In this document: positions 9,466-18,677 of the stretch, piece by piece
Layout of the letters: each line of letters starts with the position of its first letter
How positions within the stretch are numbered: the first letter of the stretch is position 1
NCBI GenBank assembly: GCA_029263895.1
Contig: JARIDO010000040.1
Coordinates: 1 to 64,000, forward strand
Length of the DNA stretch: 64,000 bases
Reading direction: 5' to 3'
Origin: Sporosarcina sp.
Lineage (GTDB): Bacteria; Bacillota; Bacilli; Bacillales_A; Planococcaceae
Position numbers and translations under genes: made by a program
Notes under the pieces: generated by a model
What the model was told of the DNA's origin: nothing
The model's database searches: none
The model's input: only the letters and a program-made list of their open reading frames with translations

Positions 9466-9846
9466 TTATAGAATTATCCCATGTTTTTCTTGAATGATTT
9501 CTTTGACAGCATTTTTTTCATCCATTATTAAAACAGTTGGTTGATGTTCACTAGCTTCTTCATTTGTAACATAGACATAAGAAATAATAATAACAATGTC
9601 ACCTTTTTGAACTAATCTAGCCGCAGCACCATTCACACAAATGACTCCACTTCCAGGTTCACCTGCAATGATATACGTTTCAAAACGAGCACCATTATTA
9701 TTATTGACGATATGAACTTTTTCATTCGGTAAAAGACCAGCTGCATGTAAAAGATCGCTGTCAATCGTAATACTTCCAACATAATTGAGATCAGCTTCTG
9801 TTACTGTTGCTCTGTGTAACTTACTATTCATCATCATTCTAAACAT
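9466..9846 (-). CDS. panD: Aspartate 1-decarboxylase proenzyme
   Basis: Makes beta-alanine from aspartate for pantothenate. The 126-residue proenzyme has the self-cleavage site Gly24-Ser25 in NYVGSITID, where Ser25 becomes the pyruvoyl cofactor, and the conserved [13 protein letters not shown] and [12 protein letters not shown] segments. The ATG at 9855 lies within the AAAGGATGG ribosome binding site, so the ATG at 9846 is preferred. Last gene of panB-panC-panD, 16 bases after panC. Confidence 0.97.
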   Translation of the reverse strand: MFRMMMNSKLHRATVTEADLNYVGSITIDSDLLHAAGLLPNEKVHIVNNNNGARFETYIIAGEPGSGVICVNGAAARLVQKGDIVIIISYVYVTNEEASEHQPTVLIMDEKNAVKEIIQEKHGIIL

Positions 9847-9862
9847 ATTTACCATCCTTTGT

Positions 9863-10720
9863 TTACATAATTATATTATCAATCAATCGAACATTTCCAA
9901 ATTTCACTGCACAGGCTAATAGCACATCTTCATCCGTTTTCATTTCCGTTGATAAAGACGGATAACTCAATAACTGTACATAATCGATAACACCTGAGCT
10001 TTCGGACTCTATATAATTTGCAACTATTTTCTTAATTGTTGAATTTGAATTCTTCTTTTTATATGCAGATAAACCTAATTGAAGTGCTTTATAGATTACT
10101 GGCGCTTCTTCTCTTTGTATTAAAGTCAAATTAACGTTTCTTGAACTTTTGGCTAATCCATCCGATTCTCTACACGTTTGTACTCGAACAATGGTCGTTC
10201 TCAGGTTAAATTCCCTGACAAAGGTTTCAATAATCGCAAGTTGTTGTGCATCTTTTAATCCAAAGTACGAATGATCAGGATCAACTAAATTAAAAAGTTT
10301 CAATACAACTTTTAACACACCGTCAAAATGTCCTGGCCTAGAAGCACCACATAGAACATTTGCTATAGGACCCGGCTTAATAACCGTTTCAGAACGTTGC
10401 GGATACATTTCCTCGACACTTGGTATAAATAGAATGTCGACACCTACTGATGCGGCTAGCTTCGTATCATTATCCACATCCCTCGGATAGGCATCTAAAT
10501 CCTCTCCCGGGCCAAATTGAGCTGGGTTAACAAAGATACTCATAACGACAATTTCATTTTCTTGTCGGGCTTGATTTACAAGGGATAAATGCCCTTCATG
10601 CAAATAACCCATTGTAGGTACAAAACCTACCTGTTTTCCATCACGCTGATTGCGGTCTAATAGAGCTGTCAACTTAGCAGTTGTTTTAACAACAATCATT
10701 CCGCTGTTTTCAATCTCCAT
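9863..10720 (-). CDS. panC: Pantothenate synthetase (pantoate-beta-alanine ligase)
   Basis: ATP-dependent condensation of pantoate and beta-alanine. The 285-residue protein belongs to the HIGH/KMSKS nucleotidyltransferase superfamily: HEGH at 41-44 ([13 protein letters not shown]), [11 protein letters not shown], and LAKSSRN as the KMSKS equivalent. The open frame reaches an ATG at 10735, but GGAGG lies between it and the ATG at 10720, which I take as the start. It overlaps the end of panB by 11 bases, so the two are translationally coupled. Confidence 0.96.
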   Translation of the reverse strand: MEIENSGMIVVKTTAKLTALLDRNQRDGKQVGFVPTMGYLHEGHLSLVNQARQENEIVVMSIFVNPAQFGPGEDLDAYPRDVDNDTKLAASVGVDILFIPSVEEMYPQRSETVIKPGPIANVLCGASRPGHFDGVLKVVLKLFNLVDPDHSYFGLKDAQQLAIIETFVREFNLRTTIVRVQTCRESDGLAKSSRNVNLTLIQREEAPVIYKALQLGLSAYKKKNSNSTIKKIVANYIESESSGVIDYVQLLSYPSLSTEMKTDEDVLLACAVKFGNVRLIDNIIM

Positions 10721-11555
10721 CACTACTGCCTCCATATAACGTTTGCAACTCTTCTTCTTTCATTGTAAATCGATGTTGCTCTGCTGGAAATGTAAGGCTT
10801 TTTACTTCATCAATATAACTTTTCAATCCATCATGAATCGTTGTTCCACTGTCGGCAAACGTTTTAACAAACTTTGGAACATGGTGATTGCCATAGCTTA
10901 TTGTATCGTGAAAGACTAGAACTTGACCATCTGTCTCGGAACCCGCTCCAATGCCAATGACAGGTATTGTTACTGATTGAGTCACTTGTTCTGCTAGTTG
11001 ATAGGGGATGCACTCGAGTACAATCATAAATACTCCAGCCAGTTCACATGCTTTCGCATCATCAATTAGACGTTGTGCAGCTTCAGCAGTTTTCCCTTGT
11101 ACTTTATAGCCCCCAACAACAGCTGCCGACTGTGGTAACAGCCCTAAATGGGCCACTATGGGTATTCCGGCCGCTGTTAAATGTTCAATTTTTTCAACAA
11201 CTCGTCCTGCTCCTTCTAGTTTCAATGCATTCGCGCCAGTTTGTTGATAGATTTTTATAGCTTCAGCTAACGTCTGATCATTTGAACCGTGATAGGTTCC
11301 AAAAGGCATGTCAACCACAATGAATGTGTCTTTTGCACCGCGGCGTACAGCTTTACCATGGTGAATCATCTCTTGTGAAGTAACTTCAACTGTAGAGTTA
11401 TAGCCTAAAACAACCATGCCAAGTGAATCTCCAACGAGTATAATGTCGACACCCGCTTGCTCAACTAATGTTGCAGATGGATAGTCATAGGCTGTCAGCA
11501 TAGCTATTTTCTCTGAATTTTGTTTCATTTTCACAAAATCTAATGTACTTTTCAA
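10710..11555 (-). CDS. panB: 3-methyl-2-oxobutanoate hydroxymethyltransferase
   Basis: First committed step of pantothenate synthesis, transferring a hydroxymethyl group from methylene-tetrahydrofolate to ketoisovalerate. The 281-residue TIM-barrel protein has the conserved [27 protein letters not shown] and VIGIGAG segments. The start is TTG, with AAAGGAGG eight bases earlier and B. subtilis-like MKSTLDF after it. A strong terminator and structured leader lie directly upstream, so expression is probably attenuated. Confidence 0.97.
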   Translation of the reverse strand: MKSTLDFVKMKQNSEKIAMLTAYDYPSATLVEQAGVDIILVGDSLGMVVLGYNSTVEVTSQEMIHHGKAVRRGAKDTFIVVDMPFGTYHGSNDQTLAEAIKIYQQTGANALKLEGAGRVVEKIEHLTAAGIPIVAHLGLLPQSAAVVGGYKVQGKTAEAAQRLIDDAKACELAGVFMIVLECIPYQLAEQVTQSVTIPVIGIGAGSETDGQVLVFHDTISYGNHHVPKFVKTFADSGTTIHDGLKSYIDEVKSLTFPAEQHRFTMKEEELQTLYGGSSDGD

Positions 11556-11594
11556 CTTGTTTTTCCTCCTTTATTAGGGGGAGTAACCGCAAAC

Positions 11595-11632
11595 AAAAAA
11601 CCCTAACTGTCATAAATGGACAGAAGGGTTGT
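11595..11632 (-). terminator. Intrinsic terminator in the panB leader (attenuator candidate)
   Basis: On the minus strand AACCCTTCTGTC pairs with GACAGTTAGGGTT and is followed by a run of six T. It ends only about 40 bases before the panB TTG, too little room for a separate promoter after it. Either transcription reads through it under control, or it limits birA transcripts and panB together. See the leader at 11640-11740. Confidence 0.8.
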
Positions 11633-11639
11633 ATCATCA

Positions 11640-11740
11640 GTAGATGGTTTCCTCCGTCCCTGTCTCGTAAGATCAAGGCAGAACATTTGAAGCTTATAGG
11701 TATCGCCATTATTTCAGGTGCAGCTCATATTTGATACCGC
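11640..11740 (-). promoter_or_regulatory. Structured panB 5' leader, candidate pan-motif RNA
   Basis: Between the promoter and the terminator the minus strand can fold into two hairpins. One spans 11699-11738, closed by GGTATC with GATACC. The second spans 11653-11682, where TCTGCC and AGGGACGGA pair imperfectly with bulges around TCT-TACG-AGA. The pan RNA motif, bulged hairpins often in tandem and found in 5' leaders of panBCD operons including that of B. subtilis, is the obvious match by position. I could not score the consensus, so family membership is an inference. Confidence 0.55.
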
Positions 11741-11751
11741 CCTATGAAGTT

Positions 11752-11780
11752 ACTATAGCAAATTGGTAGAACGTTGTAAA
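11752..11780 (-). promoter_or_regulatory. SigA-type promoter of panBCD
   Basis: TTTACA (11775-11780) and TATAGT (11752-11757) are 17 bases apart on the minus strand, and a TG precedes the -10 with one base between (TGCTATAGT). It begins right after the birA stop codon, giving a leader of roughly 190 bases before panB. Confidence 0.7.
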
Positions 11781-11783
11781 TAT

Positions 11784-12767
11784 TCAATTTCTAATATTGA
11801 TATCTGCAGAATAGATACCCCTAACCGTTCCATCTTGAAGTTCTATTTCTAAAACACCTTCATCGGAAATGCCAAGTGCTTTACCAACAATCGTTTCGTT
11901 TAACATGACTGCTTCTATTCGTTTTCCCGTAGTATTTGAAAAACCTTCCCACAAAATTTTGATTGGAGCAAAGCCATGTTTTTCATACATCTTTGTGTAG
12001 AGCTCTAAAAATTTAAAAACTCTTGCAGCTAGCTCTGCTCGGTTTACAGTTTGTCCCGTTACTTGCTTTAAAGAAGTAGCAATACCTTGTATTTCAGTTG
12101 GAAAATCCTGACCATTTTGATTTACATTCATTCCAATTCCTAGAATAACTGCTTTAACTTGATCAGGATCGGATTGTAGTTCTGTTAAAATACCGGTTAC
12201 CTTTTTACCTTTTATTAAAATATCATTCGGCCATTTGATATCAGCCTCTATTCCCGTCAATTCTTGAATCGCTCTTGTTACGGCAACAGCTGCAACAAGT
12301 GTCATTTGTGGTGCCTGTTGGGGTGTCAAATTAGGTCGAATAATAATACTCATCCAAATTCCTTTCCCCATTTGCGAGTTCCATTTACGAGTCAAACGAC
12401 CTCTTCCAGCTGTCTGTTCTTCAGCAATAATGATTGTCCCACTATCAGCGCCATTTTGCGCTTCATCATGCGCGATTAATTGTGTAGAAAGACATGTATC
12501 AAAATGTTTGATTGTTTTACCAAATGATTCCGTCATTAAATACTTCTGTATATTTGCAGCATTTAGAATATCAGGTGAGCTAGTTAACAAATAACCTTTT
12601 TTTCTAATACTAGTTATTTCATAACCATCCATTTCAAATTCTTTGATATACTTCCAAATAGCTGTTCTTGACAATCCATACTCATCCGCAAATTCTTGAC
12701 CAGAAATTGGTGTCTCTTTATTTAATAACAATCTTTTAAGTAACTCATCTTTCGCGCTTAAATTCAT
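11784..12767 (-). CDS. birA: Biotin-protein ligase and biotin repressor
   Basis: Attaches biotin to acetyl-CoA carboxylase and pyruvate carboxylase and, with its DNA-binding domain, represses biotin genes. The 327-residue protein has a winged helix-turn-helix (about 5-62), the biotinyl-AMP loop GRGRLTRKW (121-129), KWPNDI and a C-terminal SH3-like domain. It overlaps the end of cca by 23 bases. There is no terminator of its own, so its mRNA probably runs into the pan leader. Confidence 0.96.
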   Translation of the reverse strand: MNLSAKDELLKRLLLNKETPISGQEFADEYGLSRTAIWKYIKEFEMDGYEITSIRKKGYLLTSSPDILNAANIQKYLMTESFGKTIKHFDTCLSTQLIAHDEAQNGADSGTIIIAEEQTAGRGRLTRKWNSQMGKGIWMSIIIRPNLTPQQAPQMTLVAAVAVTRAIQELTGIEADIKWPNDILIKGKKVTGILTELQSDPDQVKAVILGIGMNVNQNGQDFPTEIQGIATSLKQVTGQTVNRAELAARVFKFLELYTKMYEKHGFAPIKILWEGFSNTTGKRIEAVMLNETIVGKALGISDEGVLEIELQDGTVRGIYSADINIRN

Positions 12768-13935
12768 TTAAAAACCATTCCCTTATTGTAATGACAGTAT
12801 TTTCACATTCCCCGTGTACAATCGCTCGTTCAATTTTGGATAGCCATTCACTTGTCCATCGCCCGCCTGATTCTCCGGTCCATTCAATTAAATCTTTTCC
12901 ACTAATCGTTATATCATTATAAGACTGAATGGGTAACGACTTCTTTTGTCTTTCAATATTGATAGCTGTTAAATAGATACCATTTGGATTTATACAGTGA
13001 TTGAGATTTTCAACAAGCAATAAAACGGACATATCAAAGCGATAATAATCGTCAATCGTAAATAGTTTTTCCCGACGGTTTTGATAAGCATCATACACTT
13101 CCAATAGAAAATGCTTTTCCGCATTTGAAAGTTTATAAGCGTTTACTACTGCAAACGGTGTGAAATCACCTGCAATCATTAAAGAAGCCCAGCCCACTTC
13201 AGGTTCTTGATAAGGAGCAGTTGCGATTAACTTCTTAGTGGAACTAGGGAAAAGTGGTAAGTACTTACATAAACCGGTTTCTTGAATATATGAAAACGCA
13301 GCGACAGGGTTTTTTCCAACAAATAATTTATCCATCTCCGTTTTAATTCTTTCTACCGAGACATACTGGATTTGAGTAGCGTTTTCAACGATTGCAGTCT
13401 TCGTCTTCGTTTCAATCGTAAAATCCAAAGTAGAAGAAAATCTAACCGCTCGAACCATACGAAGCGCGTCCTCTTTAAATCGCTCAGTTGGATTCCCAAC
13501 AGCTCGAATCACCTTGTTAGATAGGTCCTTCTTGCCATCAAATAAGTCGATTAGTTCGCCATTAAGCGTTAATGCAAAAGCATTGATGGTGAAATCCCTT
13601 CTCAATAGATCTTCACGAAGATTCCTAACAAACGCTACTGCGTCTGGATGCCTAAAATCGGTATATTGTCCCTCTGTCCTATATGTAGTGACTTCAATTG
13701 ACTCTTTTTTGAGCACAATAAGGACGGTTCCATGATCAATACCAACGTCAATTGTATGTGGGAATATTTCTTTTATTTCAGCCGGAAGAGCTGATGTTGC
13801 AATATCGATATCATTGGCAATTGTTCCTAACAAATAATCTCGAACAGCTCCACCGACATATACCGCCTCAAAGCCATTACGCTCTATAAGCGAGAGTACA
13901 TCTCTGCTTGCTTTTGTACCAAAGTTTTCAATCAT
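12745..13935 (-). CDS. cca: CCA-adding tRNA nucleotidyltransferase
   Basis: Adds or repairs the 3' CCA end of tRNA. A class II nucleotidyltransferase of 396 residues with GGAVRDYLLG (28-37), the metal-binding Asp42/Asp44 in NDIDIA, the RRDFTINA motif and the EDALRMVRAVRF helix. The ATG overlaps the bshA stop by four bases, so the two genes are coupled. Confidence 0.96.
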   Translation of the reverse strand: MIENFGTKASRDVLSLIERNGFEAVYVGGAVRDYLLGTIANDIDIATSALPAEIKEIFPHTIDVGIDHGTVLIVLKKESIEVTTYRTEGQYTDFRHPDAVAFVRNLREDLLRRDFTINAFALTLNGELIDLFDGKKDLSNKVIRAVGNPTERFKEDALRMVRAVRFSSTLDFTIETKTKTAIVENATQIQYVSVERIKTEMDKLFVGKNPVAAFSYIQETGLCKYLPLFPSSTKKLIATAPYQEPEVGWASLMIAGDFTPFAVVNAYKLSNAEKHFLLEVYDAYQNRREKLFTIDDYYRFDMSVLLLVENLNHCINPNGIYLTAINIERQKKSLPIQSYNDITISGKDLIEWTGESGGRWTSEWLSKIERAIVHGECENTVITIREWFLNEFKRER

Positions 13936-15065
13936 CTCTTCCCCGCCACTTCATAATAAAGCTTCTCATATTCAGAAACGATTTTGTTTGAGTTGAATTT
14001 CACTTGTGCAGTTTCTAAACCATTGCGACTTAAACGTTCACGCAACTCATCATTATTTAATATGTTCAGGGCATTTTCTACAACCGCATTAACGTCTCCA
14101 ATTGGAACGATGAATCCATTGACTCCATTTTTTATCACTTCAGGTATTCCACCTGTATCAGTTGCGATGGAGGTAACGCCACAAGCAAGTGCTTCGAGTA
14201 AAACAAGTCCAAATGCTTCTTTTTCAGACAAATGGAGCATCAAATCACTAATTGACAATAGTTCCGGTAAATCATCACGTTTTCCTGTGAATATTACTTT
14301 ATCTTGAAGTCCAAGTGAGTCAACAAGCTTTTTCATTTCATCTTCTTCTGGACCTTCTCCAGCAAGAATTAAAGTCGACTCAATTTTTGTATTGATCTTT
14401 TCAAAACTTTTTATGACATCTTGAATTCTTTTCACCTTACGAAAATTTGAGATATGAATGAGTACTTTATCATTATGCGGTATGCCCAATTCTTGTCTTA
14501 GGTTTCCTGTCTCAACGGTATGATAGCGTTCTTCATCAATAAAATTATAAATTGTAACAATTTCATTTGTGGGCTTTATTAGCTCCATCGTCTCTTTCCG
14601 TAATGACTCTGATACTGCTGTGGTCACAGTTGATTTATTGATGCCGTAACTTAACGTATTTTTCAAAGCTGGATCATACCCCAAAATGGTTACATCCGTT
14701 CCATGGAGCGTTGTAATAACGCCTATTGAAGATTGAGCCATATCTTTTGCAAGTGCTGCTGAAACAGCATGTGGCACTGCATAATGTACGTGAAGAAGAT
14801 CTAATTTTTCTTCAACAATGACTTGAGCAATTCGATTGGCAAGCGCAATATCGTATGGCGGGTATTTAAATACAGCATAACCATCAATTGTGACTTCGTG
14901 AAAAAAAATATTAGAGTTACTCTCCGACAAACGAAATGGTTTGCTAGATGTAATATAGTGTATCTCATGACCTCTTTCTGCCATCTTAGTGCCTAGTTCC
15001 GTTGCTACAATTCCGGAACCTCCAAGAGAAGGATAACAAATGACACCAATTTTTAGTTTTTCCAA
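13932..15065 (-). CDS. bshA: N-acetyl-alpha-D-glucosaminyl L-malate synthase (bacillithiol)
   Basis: First enzyme of bacillithiol synthesis, joining GlcNAc from UDP-GlcNAc to L-malate. A GT4 glycosyltransferase of 377 residues with the N-terminal loop YPSLGGSGIVATELG and the E-x7-E motif in SEKEAFGLVLLEALACG. The start is TTG with AGAGGG eight bases earlier. In B. subtilis mgsA and bshB1 lie between dapB and bshA; here only 22 bases separate them, so the deacetylase must be encoded elsewhere. The bacillithiol-disulfide reductase candidate ypdA is in this window at 47239. Confidence 0.95.
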   Translation of the reverse strand: MEKLKIGVICYPSLGGSGIVATELGTKMAERGHEIHYITSSKPFRLSESNSNIFFHEVTIDGYAVFKYPPYDIALANRIAQVIVEEKLDLLHVHYAVPHAVSAALAKDMAQSSIGVITTLHGTDVTILGYDPALKNTLSYGINKSTVTTAVSESLRKETMELIKPTNEIVTIYNFIDEERYHTVETGNLRQELGIPHNDKVLIHISNFRKVKRIQDVIKSFEKINTKIESTLILAGEGPEEDEMKKLVDSLGLQDKVIFTGKRDDLPELLSISDLMLHLSEKEAFGLVLLEALACGVTSIATDTGGIPEVIKNGVNGFIVPIGDVNAVVENALNILNNDELRERLSRNGLETAQVKFNSNKIVSEYEKLYYEVAGKR

Positions 15066-15087
15066 TAAATCATCCCTCTCTACGTTT

Positions 15088-15885
15088 TCAATCTACTATA
15101 TTTTCTAGTCCATAAATTAATTCATTTTTATCCATTACTTGTCGAATCGCTAGTTTGATACCTTCCATAAAGCAACTTCTATCAAACGAATCATGACGAA
15201 TGGTTAGCAATTCACCTGTACCGCCTAATAGTACTTCTTGATGTGCCAATAAACCAGGCAAACGTATGCTATGTATTTTTAGCCCGTCCACATCTGCACC
15301 TCTAGCACCTGCCAATATCTCTTTTTCATCAACATGACCTTGATGATGTTTTTGCCGAACTTCTTGAATCATTTCTGCTGTTTTGACCGCAGTCCCTGAT
15401 GGTGCATCTACTTTATTATTATGATGCATTTCAAGTATTTCAACGTCTCCTAGATAACGTGCAGCCATTGCAGAAAACTTCATCATTAGTACTGCTCCAA
15501 TCGAAAAATTCGGAGCAATTATTGCACCAATTTGATGTACTTTAGCAAGTTCTGATAAGTGCTCGATGTTCTCTGAACTTAATCCAGAAGTCCCTATAAC
15601 AGGCCTAATGCCTAATTTAAGTGCTTCGGCCGAATTTCTAAAAACGACTTTGGGATTTGTGACATCCAACAAGACATCCGGCTTATGTTGTTTACACATT
15701 TCTACCAATGATGTATAGATAGGAATACCATCTGTCTCTGTAGTTACTTCATTGTTATTCAGATACATATCGTCAAATTTATAATCCAATACTGCAATCA
15801 CAGTCATTTCTTGATCATGTATTACCGTTTGTAAAGCTTCAGTACCCATTCGTCCACGCGCACCAGCTATCGCTACTTTAATCAT
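15088..15885 (-). CDS. dapB: 4-hydroxy-tetrahydrodipicolinate reductase
   Basis: NAD(P)H-dependent step of the diaminopimelate/lysine and dipicolinate pathway. The 265-residue protein has the nucleotide-binding GARGRMG (8-14), the catalytic HHNNKVDAPSGTA segment, and a C-terminal FMEGIKLAIR helix. An upstream start at 15912 is possible; the ATG at 15885 overlaps the ypjD stop as ATGA and begins exactly as the family does. Important for both peptidoglycan and spores. Confidence 0.97.
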   Translation of the reverse strand: MIKVAIAGARGRMGTEALQTVIHDQEMTVIAVLDYKFDDMYLNNNEVTTETDGIPIYTSLVEMCKQHKPDVLLDVTNPKVVFRNSAEALKLGIRPVIGTSGLSSENIEHLSELAKVHQIGAIIAPNFSIGAVLMMKFSAMAARYLGDVEILEMHHNNKVDAPSGTAVKTAEMIQEVRQKHHQGHVDEKEILAGARGADVDGLKIHSIRLPGLLAHQEVLLGGTGELLTIRHDSFDRSCFMEGIKLAIRQVMDKNELIYGLENIVD

Positions 15886-16223
15886 AATGAGTGATTCTCC
15901 TTTTTTGTCCATCGGTTTGCATCACGCTTTTCAAACTTTTCAATTACCAAATCTAAAGCTTGGTGTAAATTGATTCCTTGTGAATTTGCAAAGCAAATCA
16001 AAACAAAAAATAAATCTCCTGTTTCTTCTTCTAAAGACCGCACAGTTTCTGTTGTCTTTTTCTTTTTTACGCCATAGACATGTTGAACTTCTCTAGACAA
16101 TTCTCCGAGTTCTTCTGTAAGTCTAGCCAGTAATTCCATTGGCGGAAAGTAACCTTCTTTAAAACTATTTATGTAAGTGTCTACTTCGTTTTGTAATTGT
16201 TTTAACGTTTTTGCAGTTTCCAA
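15882..16223 (-). CDS. ypjD: MazG-like nucleotide pyrophosphohydrolase YpjD
   Basis: Small all-alpha NTP pyrophosphohydrolase of 113 residues with the two metal-binding segments EELGELSREV and LEEETGDLFFVL, matching B. subtilis YpjD closely. The start is taken as the TTG at 16223, nine bases after AAAGGAG; another TTG at 16232 abuts that sequence. The true substrate is unknown. First gene of ypjD-dapB-bshA-cca-birA. Confidence 0.92.
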   Translation of the reverse strand: METAKTLKQLQNEVDTYINSFKEGYFPPMELLARLTEELGELSREVQHVYGVKKKKTTETVRSLEEETGDLFFVLICFANSQGINLHQALDLVIEKFEKRDANRWTKKENHSL

Positions 16224-16243
16224 TAGTATCAACTCCTTTACTT

Positions 16244-16272
16244 ATCGTATAAATTAATGTCGCTATTGTCAA
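16244..16272 (-). promoter_or_regulatory. SigA promoter of the ypjD-birA operon
   Basis: TTGACA (16267-16272) and TACGAT (16244-16249) are 17 bases apart on the minus strand, about 20 bases before the ypjD start. The -35 is a perfect consensus. Confidence 0.75.
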
Positions 16273-16329
16273 AATATAATAAATGAACGATAATAACGTT
16301 ATTGTTCTACATAGAAGGGTGTGCACGAG

Positions 16330-17199
16330 ATGCTTGAAGGTATTAAAATTAAAAATATCATTTTCATTATTATAGGCGCTGCCATTTTTAGTTTCGGACT
16401 TGTTCATTTTAACATTCAAAATGAATTAGCTGAGGGTGGTTTTACCGGTATAACACTTATACTATTCTTTGCGTTTAAATGGGATCCTGCAGTCATGAAT
16501 CTAATACTAAACATTCCAATGTTCGTAATTGGATGGAAGCTATTAGGTAGAAAAGTTTTCACCTATACCGTAATTGGTACCATTTCTGTTTCCGTATTCT
16601 TAAAGGTCTTTATGAAATATCAAATTGACATTCATCTTAAAGATGATATGTTCCTTGTTGCTCTATTCGCTGGATTATTTATAGGAATAGGACTTGGTAT
16701 CATTTTCAGATATGGTGGTACAACAGGCGGTGTAGATATTATCGCACGCCTTGCTAATAAATACATCGGTTGGAGTATGGGCAAAACAATGTTTTTATTT
16801 GACGCATTTGTTATCCTCGTATCTTGGGCCGTCTATCTAGACCATCGCTCAATGATGTATACGCTTGTCGCTCTGTTTGTTGGCTCAAGGGTCATCGACT
16901 TCGTCCAAGAAGGTGCATACGCAGCCAGAGGAGCTTTCATCATCTCTGATGCACACGACGCAATTGCAGCGATGATCAATGCCGATATGGATCGTGGTGT
17001 GACTGTTTTTAGAGGATATGGTCATTTCGCAAAGACAGATAAAGAAATCCTTTATTGTGTAATCGGTAAAAATGAAATTGTTCGTCTCAAAAACATCATT
17101 ATTTCTTGTGATCCACATGCATTCGTCTCTGTCACAGAAGTACACGATGTCCTTGGTGAAGGGTTTACTTTAGATGAGTTAAAAAGGCCGCTTGAATAA
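16330..17199 (+). CDS. ypjC: YitT-family membrane protein with DUF2179 domain
   Basis: A 289-residue protein with about five or six membrane segments in the first 190 residues, including the glycine-rich FIGIGLGIIFRYGGTTGGVDI, and a cytoplasmic DUF2179 domain (about 215-280). Family members are predicted transporters or channels without a settled substrate. The ATG at 16330 is chosen over the GTG at 16321, which nearly abuts the AGAAGG sequence. It is transcribed divergently from ypjD and ends at a shared bidirectional terminator. Confidence 0.85.
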   Translation: MLEGIKIKNIIFIIIGAAIFSFGLVHFNIQNELAEGGFTGITLILFFAFKWDPAVMNLILNIPMFVIGWKLLGRKVFTYTVIGTISVSVFLKVFMKYQIDIHLKDDMFLVALFAGLFIGIGLGIIFRYGGTTGGVDIIARLANKYIGWSMGKTMFLFDAFVILVSWAVYLDHRSMMYTLVALFVGSRVIDFVQEGAYAARGAFIISDAHDAIAAMINADMDRGVTVFRGYGHFAKTDKEILYCVIGKNEIVRLKNIIISCDPHAFVSVTEVHDVLGEGFTLDELKRPLE

Positions 17200-17211
17200 T
17201 GACCGTATAAG

Positions 17212-17253
17212 AAAAAATCCGTTCCCTCTGCAAACGAGAGGAACGGATTTTTT
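17212..17253. terminator. Bidirectional terminator between ypjC and yugP
   Basis: AAAAAATCCGTTCC pairs with GGAACGGATTTTTT around a short loop with inner CTC/GAG pairs. T runs exist on both strands, matching the convergent genes on either side. Confidence 0.9.
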
Positions 17254-17260
17254 CTACGCT

Positions 17261-17938
17261 TTAATCTCTATTGTTAAATATCAATAACAGTCGAGCTAGT
17301 TCCATTACAGCTACTGCTGCTGCTGCAACATATGTCATTGCCGCTGCACTCAATACTTTTCTTGCATGTGTTTCTTCTTCATTTCGAATAATGTTTAAAG
17401 CAACAATCTGATCTAACGCTCTTGAAGATGCGTTGAATTCAACTGGCAACGTAACGAGTTGGAATAAAACACCGACCGCTAACATCGCAATTCCAACACC
17501 AAGGAGCGTCTTTGAAAAACTTAAACTTGAGAATATGAAACCAATCATAATAAATACCCAAGATGCATTTGAAGTTATACTTGCTACCGGAGCTAGTCTA
17601 TGTCGAAAACGTAGGAATGCATAAGCTTCTTTGTCTTGTATCGCATGACCAACTTCATGTGCCGCTACTGCTGTTCCCGCAACTGACGCCTCATGATAAT
17701 TATGTGACGACAGCGCCACAATTTTCGTTAACGGATTATAGTGGTCACTCAAAAACCCTTTACTTTCAACTACTTTTACATCTTCTAATCCATTTGTATC
17801 TAAGATTAGTCTAGCTACTTGAGCACCCGTCATTCCAGAAGTTGAACGGACTTTCGAGTATTTCGTATACGTATTTTTAACTTTAAACTGCGCATATAGA
17901 GGCAATATAATGATTGCCGCTAAATAAAACCAAAACAT
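17261..17938 (-). CDS. yugP: YugP-like zinc metalloprotease, membrane-bound
   Basis: A 225-residue membrane protein with an N-terminal segment (2-17), the zinc-binding HEVGH (94-98) followed by DUF-type helices, and two further membrane segments in the C-terminal half. This is the neutral zinc metallopeptidase family (YugP), whose targets are not known. The family call rests on the HEVGHAIQD motif with hydrophobic flanks. In B. subtilis the gene is elsewhere on the chromosome, so its placement between ypjC and ypjA is a local difference. Confidence 0.85.
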   Translation of the reverse strand: MFWFYLAAIIILPLYAQFKVKNTYTKYSKVRSTSGMTGAQVARLILDTNGLEDVKVVESKGFLSDHYNPLTKIVALSSHNYHEASVAGTAVAAHEVGHAIQDKEAYAFLRFRHRLAPVASITSNASWVFIMIGFIFSSLSFSKTLLGVGIAMLAVGVLFQLVTLPVEFNASSRALDQIVALNIIRNEEETHARKVLSAAAMTYVAAAAVAVMELARLLLIFNNRD

Positions 17939-18004
17939 TATCGATTTCCTCCCCTACTCTTTCTATACCTCTATAGTATAACGGCTTTATAACTACTGCA
18001 ACTA

Positions 18005-18610
18005 TTAGCGATCCATGGATATCAACCTTTTATTTCTCATCCAAATTATATATGCAATATATATACACGCTAACGATAACCAAAATGTAAAGTATCCAAT
18101 CGTATCCATGTGCTTCATAAGGTCATGATAGATTGGCATTTGTCCGTACACATAATCTATCACATCATTATGGAGCGTCCAAACTGCAGCGATGATAATA
18201 TGGATCATTCCAAACCTATACATACGACTGTATAGAATTGCTTGGACAGCCATCGCGAAATGAGAAGCAATTAGCATCCAACCTATCCAACCGATTGAAC
18301 CATTCTCAAGAAGTGTTAGGATATTCATTACAACAGCCCATAACCCGTATTTAACGAGTGTGATAAGTGCTAATGCTTCAATTAATTTAAAATTCCTACC
18401 CAATAACCAGCCGATAATTGCTATCGTGAAGAATAGACTTGCAGTTGGACTATCAGGAACAAATAGGATAAATATCGGATCTGTAATTTCTATTTGCCAC
18501 ATATACCAGTAGTAACCGTAGACAGTCCCGATTAAGTTGACATATAGCAAAAACCATAAAAAAGATTTGTGCGTTATTATCAACCATATATTCGTAAAGA
18601 ATGTACGCAA
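18005..18610 (-). CDS. ypjA: YpjA-like DUF1405 membrane protein
   Basis: A 201-residue protein with about six membrane segments and many aromatic residues, matching the DUF1405 family that lies next to qcrC in Bacilli. The function is unknown. The start is TTG with GGAGG seven bases earlier. The qcrC terminator lies between qcrC and ypjA, so ypjA is transcribed by read-through or from an unseen promoter. Confidence 0.85.
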   Translation of the reverse strand: MRTFFTNIWLIITHKSFLWFLLYVNLIGTVYGYYWYMWQIEITDPIFILFVPDSPTASLFFTIAIIGWLLGRNFKLIEALALITLVKYGLWAVVMNILTLLENGSIGWIGWMLIASHFAMAVQAILYSRMYRFGMIHIIIAAVWTLHNDVIDYVYGQMPIYHDLMKHMDTIGYFTFWLSLACIYIAYIIWMRNKRLISMDR

Positions 18611-18643
18611 AGATTCCCCTCCTGCTCGTCTATATCTGAATAT

Positions 18644-18677
18644 AAAAAAAGAGTCAGTTTCCTGACTCGATTTTTTT
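18644..18677 (-). terminator. Terminator of qcrABC
   Basis: GAGTCAG pairs with CTGACTC around a 4-base loop, with T runs on both sides. It starts at the qcrC stop codon. Confidence 0.85.

Noticed and set aside
11485-11734. Short open frames on both strands in the panB leader
   Set aside because: They cover the structured RNA and terminator and have no ribosome binding site or homology I recognise.
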